Assembly (NCBI GenBank): GCA_015680685.1
Contig: MNCI01029622.1
Span: 1,158,554-1,222,553 of the forward strand
Direction: 5' to 3'
DNA length: 64,000 nucleotides
DNA from: Gnetum montanum
Taxonomy: Eukaryota > Streptophyta > Gnetopsida > Gnetales > Gnetaceae
The notes below the pieces were generated by a model. It searched no databases and was not told the DNA's origin. It saw nothing but the letters and a program-made list of their open reading frames with translations. Positions 20,239-32,924 of the stretch are shown in pieces. A program made the position numbers and the translations under genes. Numbering within the stretch: the stretch's first letter is position 1; each line of letters starts with the position of its first letter.

Positions 20239-23200
20239 TCATTTTAGTTGTTTCTTGATTTTCTTCATTTTTTTATCAGGGAGTGTATTGACCGGTATAA
20301 TTTTGTATTCTCCATCTCCTTGACTGATCACGTTGAATGGTAATTCAGTCCAGGAGACATCTGTTGGAATGTTTTCGACATCGATATTTTTAGGTGCTTC
20401 GATGTCGGTTGCTATTTCTATGTTGTGTTTTTCATGAGGTGACGCGTGTACAGTGTTAGACGCAGGTAGTTCGGCTTCAGGCTCTTGTCTCGTATTTGAA
20501 GGTTTACTACCCACTAGTTGCGTTTGGTTTGAGTCCTTTTAACTGGGCTTGTCGAGTTCAACCTCAGAGCCTCGGTCCTTGTCTATGTGTGATGAAATGA
20601 GGGGAGAGGCAGCTTCCCCATGTATGATGATTTCACCACCCTCGTAGGGTAGGCGAATCTCCTGATGTATAGGGGAGGACACAGCTCTCAATTGGGCTAA
20701 CCAGGGTCTTCCTAGTATTAGGTTGAATCCTGGCATTTCATCAACGACGAGAAAGTCAGCGGATGTGGGGAACTGGTCTCTCGCTACGAAGTCTAGGGTT
20801 ACCATGCCTTTGACTAATACGCATGACCCACTGAAGGACTTTAGGCATGTCGTTGTCGTAGGTTTGATCAGGTCGGTGAGCCCCAATTGTTCAATGATAG
20901 GATACGGTACGACATTGGTGACTGCCCCATCATCTACATGTACCCTATGTATTTTGAATTGGTTTACATGTATAGTTATGAACATAGGGATTATTGTTGC
21001 CTAGCCTGTCTTCTTGTCTACTTTGATGTTCTCGTCATAGAAGCTCAAGGGCTTAGGAACGGCACCGTGAGATGGATACATTACGGCATGAATGGCCGGT
21101 TCGTTGGGGGGCAAGTCCTCACTAACCGAGATCGATGTGAGCATGCGCACCAGAGCTTCCCGATGAGTCTGGGATGTTAAGACCAAGTCATACATGCTTA
21201 ACGAGGTGTTTTTCTGTTTTAGGGCTTGAGTAACTTGTGTTAGGGCTGTTGCAAAATCTCTACTGTCAGGGACGTTTTTATTAGCAGTGACTGGGTCCAT
21301 TGGACCCAATAGTTTTATTTCGCGTTTTGGTGGTTTTTCATTATTGTTAGGAGCTTCCGTTTTATGTGGTTCTTGTGTTTCGGATAACTCACCATTGTTT
21401 TCTGTGGTCGGTCGATCGTTGGATGATGACATGAGCATGGAGTTAAGTGGAGTTGGTTTGGGTGGGCCCATGGCCAGCCGTTGGCGTTCCTTCTCCATGC
21501 GCTCATGTGTAAGTCTGTCTACTAGGCGTTCTCGTGTGTTACGCGGAGGTGGAGTTGGCCTCGGAGCCTGGGATTGCCCCGGGACCTTTACAACGTATGG
21601 AGCTGGACGGGGTTGCGGGTGGACTGTCAGATATGACTGGGAAGGAGTCTGTCCAGGTATCCTGATGACGTATGGGGTTGGTCTTGGCAGAGGTTGGACC
21701 CCCGTCGTGGCAACAGTGGGTGGTACTCGGACTACGAAAGGGGTAGGCCGAGCATGAAGGGTTGGTGTATCTATGGGATTGACCGGAGGGATGTGCACCA
21801 CGTATGGTTTTTGGCGTGTCGTGATGTTGGGGGTGGGCACGGTCGGGGGCACTCGGACCATGTATGGCCACTGCGGGGCGTGGGATGATTGAGGTGCAGG
21901 TGCGGACGCAGTAGGGGGAATCTGGACCATGAACGGCTTGCCAAGTGTTTCCTGCTTATTTTCGGGATAGATGGTGTTGATACAGGATGTGTCAGAATTG
22001 TCGTCACAATAGATTGCGTCAATTACATATGCTGCCTCGTTAGTGTTCAAGGGGTCTTTGTACACTCCCATGGTTTGGTTTTGCAGTTGGACGGGATTAG
22101 CCCCGTCAAATGTGATTTTGCCATCATCAATCATCCGCTGGATGTCCTGCTTTAGGGTGAAGCAGTAATCCATTCCATGCTCATTACGTTGATGGTAGTC
22201 GCAGAAGCGATCCATCCTAAATCCTTTGGGCACAGGCGGCTCATCCGGTGTTGCTAGGCTTGGGTTCTGTATGAGTTGGCAGAACCGTTCATGTCTCTGG
22301 ATGGCCGCAGGGGATAATTACTTATGTTGCATCAGCCCGGCCTTTAAGAGTTGGTCAAAGAGCTGGGATGGTTTCATCGGTAAAGGTGTGTACTGAGAGG
22401 GTTCCTTCCTCTCGAAATTACGCGCACGGTTTGTCTGGTTCTGTGATGATGACTCTGGGGTTATTGTGGGGACGGGCTGATAATAGTTAGTGGTGGTTGC
22501 AGGCGGTCTTTGTTGATGTGTGGTGTTCGTTTGCTGGGTTCCCGCTATTGCTGCTATAGTTTTCTTGGCCTTCTCTTTATCCTTTTTTAGTATGTTGATT
22601 TTTGAACGCCAAGTATGCCGGGTCATGGCTGTTTTAAGCCGCTTTCTCTATTTTTCTGATCTGTAAAAATGCCTGATTCACATCACGTGCGTTGAGGTAA
22701 TAAAGTTTGGACTTAAAGAAATCGTTGATCACCCCGTTCAGAATTGTAAGCAAATAGGTTGGAGAGATTTGTTCGTGCAGCTCATTGACAGCCGCACTCC
22801 ATCTCTGGATAACCTTCTGCGCAGGTTCAAGGGGCGCTTGCTTGATCTACATGAGGCTGTCCAGCGTGGCCTCAGGTTTCAAGTTGTACTTAAACCAGGT
22901 CACAAACTGGCGTAAAGGATCGTCCAAAGAGAAAATAGAGTTCCTAGGCAGGGCCCGGTACCAATCGAGTGCTCTCCCTACGAGAGACATGGGAAATACT
23001 CGGAGGATGGAGTGAGGCCAAGCTTGGAGCAGCGCGCATTCTAGCCAGAATGTTATAAGGTGTGCGTTAGGATCAGTCTCCCCGTTGTATTTGGTTAATG
23101 TGGGAAAGGGGACACCTTTAGGTAAGGTTAGAGGTGGGACCGAAGAGCTGATAGGGTCATCGTTGTAGAAATCCACTACTTTTAACTCTCCCTCAATGGC

Positions 23201-24349
23201 CGTTTTGAGGCGTTTTACCTCTTCAGTAAGCTCTTGCATTATCCTTTTGGCGTCCGCCTAGTCTTGGGCACTTGGTGATGCAGCGGCTTGGGGTTGCGGT
23301 ATACTATACAAGCTAGATTGTTGCGTGTTAGGCGGAAGGGCTGACAGTTGTGCGGGTGCTTGTGGGAAGGTTACGGCGGGCGGCACTACAGATGGCACGT
23401 GGTAGGGAAAGTGTTGTTGTTGGTGTTGCTGCAACTGGGGTTGTGCTTGGGGAACATTGATTGGTGGAACTGCGTGGGGTAGTGTATGGTGATGGGGAAC
23501 TTGATGCGACAGCGCTCCCCTTGCTGGCCATTGCCCTGCCACGTTGTGGGCGGGGACTCCCTGTTGGGCTACGGCTGCTTGGGGAATTGTATGTGTTGGG
23601 AGGTGTGGTATGAAGTGGGCGGATGTGGATGCCGAAATCACGTGGGGCATCCCTATCACCCTTGGCAGGAGTGTTGCTCCCATATTATCGATAGGTGGCT
23701 GGACTTGTGAGGATGGACCCACCACGGCTGTGGGGATGAGTGCGAGTGGGAAGGTATTGGGTTGGTGATCACTCGGAAGAGGGACGTGGACTGCTGCTGT
23801 TTCCGACGGTGGCTGTTGAGCCTGGACGAATCTAAGGTGGTGCAAGGGCATGAGTTCCCCTGTGCCGGGATGGAAGATGGGGTTGACCTATGCTTGAGGG
23901 CTTAAGGTATGGAACGACTCTCCTTGCTCGGATTGAGCGGCAAATCTATCCTCATCCTCTAGTTGGGGTTCCAGTGGGGGCTGACCCAAAAAATTATTCC
24001 TTTGAAGGAGGAGTTGTGTGATGAGTTCCGAATATTGTTCAGGAACGGGAATTACGTCGTATGGGGAAGGGATGAACTCTCGTCCCCCCTTGTAATATAG
24101 TTCAAACTGCCTTTTTACCTCCAGTTCAGCTTGATCAACAGCCAAGTCAGCTTGTATCTTAATATAGATAAAGTTGTACTGGTCCTGGGAAATGATGTTA
24201 GAGGCTGGGTCCCTCCCTTGCAGCCTTAGGGATCAGCGGGGACCTGCTGCGGGTTGCATTCCTAGGTGTTGTGCGACAGGCTATTGGACAGCTATGGTGT
24301 CCATGGTGGTGGTCTGAGCGGGGACAACGGTGTTGTTAACAAGGTTCAT
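20239..24349 (-). pseudogene. gag-pro: E0 gag-protease (broken)
   Basis: The architecture is that of the E1 copy. Gag starts at ATG 24349; the gag core (PTLTKYNGETDPNAHLITF) lies at about 23130-22850. An open frame of 410 codons at 22233-21001 runs from the zinc knuckle (FCDYHQRNEHGMDYC, with one His-flanking change) through six P-[YF]-[VMI]-V-[RHKQ]-[VI]-P repeats into the protease region. The protease shows VHVDDGAVTN (about 20945) and LILGRPWL (about 20705), and the product ends KKIKKQLK with TGA at 20241-20239. Stops or frameshifts near 23886, 23256, 22845, 22316, 21000 and 20537 break it. Confidence 0.92.
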
Positions 24350-25137
24350 GATGCTATGTTACAGATAGGAGTAAGTCTGGAAAGGCCGAGTTGTTCTGTA
24401 ATGCGACGCGCAGTGTATACACTTCAAAGGGCAGCGTACGGTGTCAGCTTATACAGCGTATACAGCGTGTCAGCGTATACAACGTATATAGCATGTGAGC
24501 GTATACAGCGTAGATAGTGTGTGCAGCAGCGTATATGGCGTGTGGACGCTGGAAAGCGTATAAGGCGGAGGATGGATCAGCGTAAGCTGGGACGGCGTAA
24601 AATTAGAGCGTAAGTCAGGGAGCTGTGTACAGCGTATGAGGCGATCAACGTAACACAAGAATGTAAGATCAGTTGCAGCGTAAAGGACCAAAGTGTAAAA
24701 CTGGTGTTTATGGCATAAAACATATGAACGTGACAAATTCAGCGTAAACAAAAGCTCAGCGTAAAACAGGCCAGAGCATAAAACAGAGCGCAAAGCAGGC
24801 GAGCATACAATGGGTTGCAGCATAAAATTCATAGCGTAAATAGTGCATAATATGAAACGGGCTCAGCGTAAAGGCTAACTCTGGCATAAAGATAGGGGCG
24901 TAAAATAGGTTACAGCATTAACAGTAGGGCGTAAAATGGCTGAACACAACAAAAATGTAGAACTAGGTTTTTTTTTTTTTTTAAGAACGTAAACGCTGTG
25001 CAGCGTATACGCTAACAATCGCGGGTTGGTTTTTGGGATCGGATGGCGTAAACGCTGGGGAAGTTGGGGCAGCATACAACTAGCGACATAGATGCTTAAT
25101 AGTGTATACGCTGGGAGTTGCAGGTAAGTTTTAAGGA
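24350..25137 (-). other. E0 5' leader rich in AGCGTATAC / GCGTAAAA words
   Basis: This 0.8-kb untranslated leader holds many CAGCGTATAC and GCGTAAAAC words (24420-24920), an A/T run at 24966-24983, and a few AGCGTATACGCT palindromes near 24995-25115. The frames inside it are repeat-driven and I do not call them genes. Confidence 0.7.
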
Positions 25138-25157
25138 AGCCCTCGTTCTAGCGCCAA
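25138..25157 (-). promoter_or_regulatory. E0 primer binding site
   Basis: On the minus strand TTGGCGCTAGAACGAGGGCT begins four bases after the LTR, matching the E1, E3 and E5 sites with small changes. Confidence 0.75.
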
Positions 25158-25161
25158 TTTC

Positions 25162-26314
25162 TATACCGCCCGAAATCGTCGGTCTCCGGTTGGAACGGAA
25201 AACAGAGGCCGTGGGATCACAGGACAGATACAGAAGATCCTCCCTTCGCCTGAGGATGAGCTAGAATGCAGCAAAGGTAGAGTACCTTGGGTGGTCCACA
25301 CGCGGATCAGACAAGGATTTCCCCGCGCGTACGCAAAATGCTATACGCTAGGTTACGCGTAAACGGCGTGTAGGCGTAAACAACAAAAACAGCGTGAAAT
25401 GTAAACGGATGCAAACGAAACGTGAGCGCGAACAAAAGTAAATGTGATGTGGGCCAAATTGACGTAAAACTATAAAGGAACTTGCAGCAAATGAAATGAT
25501 GAAATTAGAGTCAGAGTACAGTGCACCGGTCTAACGTAGTTGTGGGAACACAAGGCGGACGAAAAGCCCCGGCGTACACGGAGGTGACTCGGACAATTTG
25601 CAGGGCGAGCGGAGCGTAAGAGATTAGATCCGTGGCGTGCAGGGCTTCCCAGCATAAGAAGGTTTTCTGCTCTTTTGCACAGCATAAATGTTCTCTCTGG
25701 GGTGCTTCGGGATTTTGCGAACCGTCTGGATGAAGTGGAAAAATGGGGGTTTTATACAGGTTGTTACGCTAGACTCGGGATGGGAGACATGTGGCGCGTT
25801 GACCAGGTGCATACACTTTACAAATATACAAAATTTTACAACTGGTGGGCGTACATGCTCGGCGTATACGCCGCATCAGGTTGGCGTATACGCTAGGCGT
25901 GTACGCTAAAAATGCTGGGCGTGAACTGGGTGAAGATGCTGAGCGCTGGGCATATACGCTGGTGAATGCTGGGCGTACACGCCGGGCGTATACGCTGATG
26001 GATGTCCACTTGCTTCAATCCTTGCTCTTCGACGTTATCTTCATGCTGTCATTGGAGATCCTGTCGTCGAGCGTGTACTTCTGCAGTGCGTGGGCATATA
26101 CGCTGGAGTGCCGGGCGTATACGCTGGGCACATACGCTATATGTGATCTTGGCGTATACGCTAGAGTGCCGGGCATATACGCTGGACGTATACGCTGGGA
26201 TCATGTACTTTGCAAAAACTAAGTATTGTGATCATGCAGCCGCCATCGTTCGTGGGTTCCAGGGTCCTGTTTGGTGTCGGACAAGTACTAAGCTCCGAAT
26301 TTTGTGGTGTTTCA
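25162..26314 (-). repeat. E0 5' LTR
   Basis: 1153 bp, TATACC (TG changed to TA) to TTTCA. The TATA box on the minus strand is at 25750-25756. It is clearly closer to the E3 LTR than to the E1 LTRs (the shared block around 25755-25835), so it belongs to a second LTR subfamily. Its U3 array (about 25850-26200) has the same palindromes. Confidence 0.9.
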
Positions 26315-27036
26315 ATAGGGTCCATGTAGATGATGGAGCCGCCACAAACGTAGTGCCATATCCCATTGTCGAACAACTGGGGCTTATAGAGCTAATCAGA
26401 CCAACCACCACCACATGCTTGGAATCATTCAGCGGATCACATGTGATTGTTAAAGGCACCGTAACCTTAGACTTCATAGCAGGGGACCAATTCCCCACAT
26501 CCGCCGACTTTGTGGTAATCGATGAAATGCCAGGGTTCAACCTAATACTGGGAAGGCCCTGGTTAACCCAACTGAAAGTAGTCTCATCACCCATACACCA
26601 AGAAATTCACCTGCCTTACGAAGGTGGCGAAATCATCATACACGGGGAGGCTGATACACCCATCATCTCATCATACATAGACACAAACCAAGGCTCAGAG
26701 GTTGAGCTCGAAGAGCCTAGATAACACGACATAAATGAACAACAATTGATAGGTGATAATCCTTTAAACACAGAAGAAAACCCACCCAAAATAGAAATAC
26801 CCAAGCCTGACATTGTACATACGTAGCCTCACTTAGAAACTACAACTGACATAGAAACCATAATACATGCAAAAGCACCGGCGAACACCAACGCAGGAAC
26901 TATTCCATCAGATGTCCCTTGGGCTGAATTACCATTTAACGTGATCAGCGAAGGGGATGCTGAATATAGAATCATACCCGGTAATGCATCTCCTAAAATC
27001 GAAATGAGAAAGATCAAAAAACTACTAAACCAATAA
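26315..27036 (+). pseudogene. gag-pro: E2 protease fragment (interrupted by E0)
   Basis: The frame starts in HRVHVDDGAATN, the protease active-site motif, and includes the second hallmark LILGRPWL (about 26541-26564). It ends KKLLNQ with TAA at 27034-27036, equal to the KKIKKLLK end of E1. TAG stops at 26722 and 26824 break it. The upstream half of the gene lies beyond E0, outside the window. Confidence 0.9.
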
Positions 27037-27041
27037 ACAAC

Positions 27042-27418
27042 ACATGGTCCGAAATGACGTTAAACTACAAATAGTCTGGAACGACGTTAAACTATCATCC
27101 CCGTCCAAAATGATGTTAAACTATGAACTGTCTGAAATGACATTAAACTATAACAAGTCTGAAATGACATTAAAATATCATTCTAAGTCCAATAAGACAT
27201 TAAACCACATTCCAAGTCTGGAATGACGTTAAACTATCATGTCCGCAATTACATAAAACTAGCCACAATCAGAGATGGTCAGTCATCTGAGAAATCCACC
27301 CATGTCATTCGAAACGTCCCTTGCTTACACTGGGGCCCGAAATGGCCTTAAACTATGCATATGGCCCGAAATGGCCATAAAATAGTGCGTATGTGGCCCG
27401 AAATGGCCTTAAACTAGA
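27042..27418. repeat. Linker 1 of E2: AGTTTA hairpin repeats
   Basis: About eleven copies, here seen as the reverse complement. Eight are of the GTC..GAC type (27051-27255) and three are GGCCCGAAATGGCC-type (27335-27416). Positions 27419-27690 are AT-rich with nothing recognisable. Confidence 0.9.
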
Positions 27419-27694
27419 TCATCCATTTATACTTTGTTCTTCTCCCAAATTCTGGCTCACTATTCGAATTTACGCTTGCATTGCCATGTTGTTAATAACA
27501 ATTTTCACGATTATCTTTCATTTATCATTACACTCCTACTTATAATTACATTCGTGCACTACACTTAAACCAAAAAAATAGACCAAAACATTTTACATTG
27601 TTGTGTCGTGTTTACAATTAAAACTCAAAATCAACAAATTTTTTTAATATATATATATACATGTAATGATGTACAATTACAAGAGTTAACTGAT

Positions 27695-27700
27695 TTTATT
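27695..27700 (-). terminator. Poly(A) signal of the E2 opposite-strand gene
   Basis: AATAAA on the minus strand, about 80 bases after the stop of exon 8, at the place where E0 and E3 also carry it. Confidence 0.6.
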
Positions 27701-27778
27701 CATCTATTTAATATAACTCCAAATTTTCAATTTATAATTCCTGTATAAATTTGAATTAGAATAATTTCACAACAAAAA

Positions 27779-30700
27779 CTAAACATCAGGGACAGGAGGA
27801 TCATCTCCTTTAGACCCGCTGGCACCATGGGCCCCTGCTCCACTGGGGCCAGCTTCTTGGACATCATCATCGTCTTGATCTTGAAAATGCAAAAAGAGAC
27901 TATCAACATAAGGAAAAAAGAAAAAGCTTTCAAACATTATTTAGCGAATGAATTTCATAATAACAAAATGCTTACCGTAGGAGATCCCCCTAAACCGAAT
28001 TCTAGTTGGCGAAGGATTTCCTCTTCTGAGACACTGGTCCAATCGGTCCCATCAAGACCTAGGTCGACATTTGCCAAGGCCTTCCCCTTGTCAACAGCTG
28101 ACCAGGTAGGATGCTTAAAGGGAATTCACCCACCGAAACCTCCCTTGAAGCCATTGTGATTACCCTAGTAGGCGATTCCATCTCAACAGTTGTATTTTGA
28201 GCAAAGGCATCAAACGCAGAGCGCAGACCCAGACCCTCCACAAACATTTCAAGTTGATGCTTTTCAATGGATACTTCCTCAATGATTTCTTATAATGATT
28301 CTTGTGGTTCTTTTCATCCCAACCCCATTTGCGTACCATGGAAGCGAAAGCCTTCCAATCCTGGCAGTTGAGGTTCAATAGATCCACCTGGGCCTTACAC
28401 TCTGCTAGTTTCCGGGTCAGTGACGCGTGACGATTGAGTAGGTTCCAGTATCTAGTATATGTGACCTTGGAAGTCCACCAAGAGTGATCACCACTTAGTT
28501 TAGCAGAGGCAAACTCATATCGAGCCTTGAGATTGTCATGCTCAATTGACAACTTGGAAACTTCCTTCTCCTTTTCTTGGACTTGTAACCACAATTGTTC
28601 GATGGAACGCCTACAAGTCCAAAGCGATTTGGCGTTGTGTACGAGACCTTCCGCCACGTCGTCATAAACTGGCCTTGGTACCTGCTCGACTTTTGGGGAT
28701 AGTGTGGGCAAACTCTCGATGCTAACTATCTTAGATGGATGCCACCTCAGTTTGGCACCTATGCACACGAAAAGAAGAAACGCTAAAACGACAAAAATGG
28801 GGTGTGAAATTCTAAAGTTGCAGAAAACTCGAAACATTCATACCTATCTCAGGGTGGGCTTCCTAAATGCATTCAACAACCTCCTCAGCGATACCAGCTA
28901 CAAAATCCATTTTACTTGGCATCTCAGTCCAAGTAAATGGTCCACAAGTACGAGATGGACTAACCTCCGCGATCCTTTCAGGGGGAACTATTTTCATGGG
29001 CACATCCAGCCGCATCGTTCTGGTTTTACTACCTTCGTCTAGAAGTGATGAAAACATAAAATTAAAACACCATAAAAAAACAACTCACAAAGTGACGTAA
29101 TAAAATGAAAGGAAATTTACCATGTTCCCTGACCCCTTCTGGGTTTGGAGGGTCACCAAGGTCCAACCTTTCCTTAAGGAAGCTACTGAACATCTCATCG
29201 ACACCACCTTGGTCATCGACCAGTTCAGTCTCCGTGGTGTCTTCCCGTAGCTCCTTCGTCTCTTCCACCTGATCCTTGCCAACTTCTTCCTCCTCAGTCA
29301 TTAACTCTGTTGTAGCTTCCTCCTCTTCAATGATAGTATCTAATTCTTGCCTCCTCACTTCTCGAGTCAAGTCTGAAGGCATTAGTGGCATGTAAGCGGT
29401 CAAAATAAAAATTATGAATAAGACAAAAAGGATGATTTAATAAGTGCACCAAGTTTACTTACCTCAGACAAGCATCTTGAACCGTATGCACTTCACCCGT
29501 GGCTTGTCCACATTTGAGGCCTCCTCGGTTGAACGTTCACGCTTTGTCAGCTTTGACTTGGCCTTACCAACGGTTTCTTTGATGACCCGTTAAGCCCTCT
29601 TGGTAGTATAGGGTATGTCGTCTAGTTCGAACCCCACACTGTCACGTGTGTGGATTGAGGTACCAGATGACCCCCCTGTCGTGATGGATACAGATTCATC
29701 AATTCCCTCAAGCGCATCTTGGGATTCAGCTATTTCAAACAAATGGTTGATCCATGGGTAGGATAATTGACCTTGATCCCGTAGAACATATTTATTGTCT
29801 GCACGAACCACTAGAAACTAGGCCAAATAGTGAAGATAACCAGCAAAAAATGCAAAGGTAAAGTGGGGCTGCGCCTCGACATTTGAGTGCAATCGCACTA
29901 TCTCATTATGAAGGCCTGGCAACAAAAATTGGGCCCAGTTATAGCACATCCCGGTTTCTAAGACGGTTCGCATAATTCGCACAGCTTCAACACCAAGACT
30001 TTGCACCTGGGAAAGGGATTTGGGGAATATCCATGCCCTAAACAAGGGATATAGTTCATTAACTTCCTCAACCTTTGACTTCCCCTGCATAGGGAATCCC
30101 TTAGCAAAACGCCCAACCAGTCCTCTAACTCACGTACCGTATGGAGCTCTTTCTAAGCCCTATCCAAAACTACATTTACACCATCCGTCGGTACACCAAA
30201 CAGGTTCGAAAAGAATTTTTTTGACAAATGGAAGACTATCTTAATACCCTTAATCTGGGTGCTATAGTAAGAGATGGATTTGTCAAACGAATCAACAATC
30301 CCAATCATTTCGGCTATCGACACATCAGGGCTCGGAGTTGTAAAGAGCTCCATAAGGCCGACATCATCTAAACAATGGATGATGGATGGCAGGGCATGGG
30401 TGTGCAACCATTTCTGAGCCTTACTGATCTCCCCAAACTTCATCGAGAGGGTACTCTCAGTTCATCCTTTTGTGAGAGGGTCTCCGCCGGGAGAGACATC
30501 AACTGTAGATATAATTCGAAACTATCACATCAGTATAACCCCCGGCAGTTGAACAAACATGTTAACACATCTAGAAAATATTGTCACTTACCTTCAATAG
30601 TGGACTTAGAGGTGCTACCCAAGTCAGAGTCATGAGGAAAAATTTGTCCCTTATGCGACCAATCTCCATGCAACCACCCACGAGCTTTGCATTGTGTGAA

Positions 30701-32382
30701 CGCTCTAGAAAATCTTTTGTGAAAATGGATAATATCATCCTTGGTTTGAGCTAATACAGCTCAACGAAGGGTGGGACCTGCCATAAAGGTCTCTAGAGTG
30801 GTATGAGCTAGGGCAAGCCCATCATCATCAATGCATGTTCCATCTTGGTTAACTTGGGGCCTGCAAAAGAACGGTTGTCAAAATAGAAGCAAATGCCAAA
30901 CGACAAAAAAAAAAAGAAATGACAAGCTTAAACGATCTTACCTATCTACTTGGTACACTGTGCCAGGAGGGTTCTGGAATAGCGTGTGCACACGCGCAGC
31001 TAAAAATAGAGTGTTGTTGAGATAATCATGCCCTCATGTTAATAGTTCCCACACACGCGCTAACGGGCGAGAGGACTTGGGCCCGCCAGAGGGACCGTCC
31101 TCAGTCACAAGCGGTCCCTCATCAATGTCTTCCATGAAGACCGTGACACCATCCGAGGCTCCCAACAACATAGCCTCAAGCATGCTTTGTGTCACTTGTT
31201 TGCTCAGATGTGACCAGACCACCACCTTAAATCTGTCCAGGATGAAGGTGAGGAATTCACATGCCCCTTCCCTGAACCACATCCCATTGTTGTCAATGGT
31301 GAGATCAGGGGTAGGTTCATTGGCCTAAAGGGGGCCAAACCATGCTAGTACTCCGACTAGCTCAACTACCAGGACAAAAGGATCAGTGTCCCTATAAGCA
31401 ACCAAAATGCCACGTTAAATCAGCCATACATAAAAAGGAGATGAAAGAACAAAATTCCATGTTGTAGGCCAACACTTAGAAAAATTACAAACATGTTTTC
31501 GATTAACGTATATGTTATTCAACGAACTGTTCATGCTCAGCGTATACGCTGTAAAAACCATCAGCGTATACGTTATGAAAACCATTTACGAGCAGCATAT
31601 ACGCTGTGAAAATCATCAACGTATATGCTGTAGAAAAACCGCCAGCGTATACGTTGTGAAAACAATTTACGCTATACGCTGTGCAAAACGCCAGCATATA
31701 CGTTCTGAAAATAGTTTACCCTATACACTATGCAAACCGTCAATGTATACACAGTGCAAATAGTTTACACTATATGCTATGCAAACAGTCAGCGTATACG
31801 CTGTGTAAATCATCAACGTATACACAGTGCAAACAGTTTACCCTGAACGCTGTGAAAACGGTTTACGCTATACGCTAGGAGAACAGGTCTACACTATACC
31901 CCGCCTGAAAAGAATAAATTGTTTATGCTCAACGTATACGCTGTGGAAACCATTAGCGTATATGCTGTGAAAATAGTCAGCGTACACACTGATAAAATCG
32001 TCTACGCTTCATACTTGTAAAATTGTTTACGCTATCAACTGATAAAATAGTTTATGCTACATACAGTCAAAACCATCTACGTTGTACGCTATAGAGACCC
32101 TCTATGCTGCAAACCTACAGACCCTCTACAGTAACTGCCTACGCTGGGCGTATACACCGGAACCCTCTACGCTACCGAGACTGTCTACGCTACGAAAATC
32201 GTATAACATGTACAGATGAAAATAACTGACAGAGGCAGGATTAGAGCCTACCTGTGTGATGATCCAGGCCACGATGGAATCCTCGGCCTGGGCAGACACT
32301 GCAACATGGCCTCGCTCTCCTCAGCAAAAGTCAGATCAGGCCCCTTCCTCCCCTGGCCTTCTACCTCCTTGCCCTTACCCAT
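27779..32382 (-). pseudogene. Opposite-strand eight-exon gene in E2
   Basis: This is the homologue of the E1 gene at 9663-14024, again antisense to its own element. Exons by GT..AG borders: 32382-32252 (131 nt), 31391-30942 (450), 30860-30592 (269), 30502 to about 29463, an acidic Glu-rich exon around 29380-29120, 29038-28844 (195), 28758-27976 (783), 27879-27779. Exons 1, 2 and 3 have exactly the E1 lengths. The HAD-like region shows VVELVGVLAW, GMWFREG, VVVWSHL and TLFLAARVHTLFQNPP. The exon 4 region shows KIVFHLSKKFFSNLFGVP. Breaks include TAG at 31327-31325 in exon 2, TGG-to-TGA in exon 3, and a 2-nt loss in exon 7. The stop is TAG at 27781-27779. Confidence 0.85.
31505..32210. repeat. 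AGCGTATACGCTGTGAAAA array in intron 1 (E2)
   Basis: Intron 1 of the E2 gene carries over twenty words of the form CAGCGTATACGCTGTGAAAAC, degenerate, spaced about 25-30 bp. The core palindrome is the one in E1 intron 1, but the spacers differ, so the arrays expanded separately around a kept core. Confidence 0.88.
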
Positions 32383-32699
32383 TTTGGCATCCTCTACGCT
32401 GGGATTGACAAGTTTACACTGAGGATCAAAACCGTACGCCAAATTGAATCCTGTACGCTGAGTCTGAGCCTTTACGCTCATGCTGAGTTGGGGCCTCTAC
32501 ACTCATGCTTACACTAAGTTTAAGCCTCTACGCTCACGTTGAGCCTCTACGCTAGAGTTGAAAGTTTACACTTACACCGGAGTTAGAGGTTTACGCTGGG
32601 GTTTGATTGTCTACACTTACGCTGAGGTTTATGCTTACGCTAAGGTTTACGCTCACGCTCAGTTTTCCTTCAAGGTTCACGGTGCCTCCAAATGACGCC

Positions 32700-32760
32700 C
32701 TTGCACTATATATAGCGCCACCGCTGCCACTGCTGCCGCCACCTTACATTTTGTTGCTTT
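32700..32760 (-). promoter_or_regulatory. Promoter region of the E2 opposite-strand gene
   Basis: On the minus strand a GC-rich GGCGGCAGCAG-type run (about 32745-32716) is followed by TATATATA at 32714-32707, about 325 bases before the ATG at 32382. The arrangement copies that of E1 and E3. Confidence 0.6.
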
Positions 32761-32924
32761 TTTTTATTTTATTTGTTACTCATTTTAATTAAATTTTTTC
32801 AAAAATACAAAAAAGATATATATAAAACAAAACAAATACTACCACATGTTGATTCCCTTGTAAACCAACTTCAGAAGTCCACACTCAACATTTTGGCGTA
32901 GACTCTCCTGTGCAAATTTTATGG

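Larger units (their letters stand above)
1..26314 (-). mobile_element. E0: Tat-lineage Ty3/gypsy element, left part outside the window
   Basis: This minus-strand element has its 5' LTR at 25162-26314, a primer binding site, gag-protease (24349 to 20239), half of linker 1 (20172-20238), then the E1 insertion, then the other half of linker 1 and the 3' end of the opposite-strand gene (1-2418). Its pol and 3' LTR lie left of the window. The two halves join logically across E1: the same repeat family stands at 2640-2905 and at 20172-20238, and E1 has a 5-bp target duplication with one mismatch. E0 is inserted in the protease gene of E2, which resumes at 26315. The assignment is firm; the left end cannot be seen. 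Confidence 0.85.
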
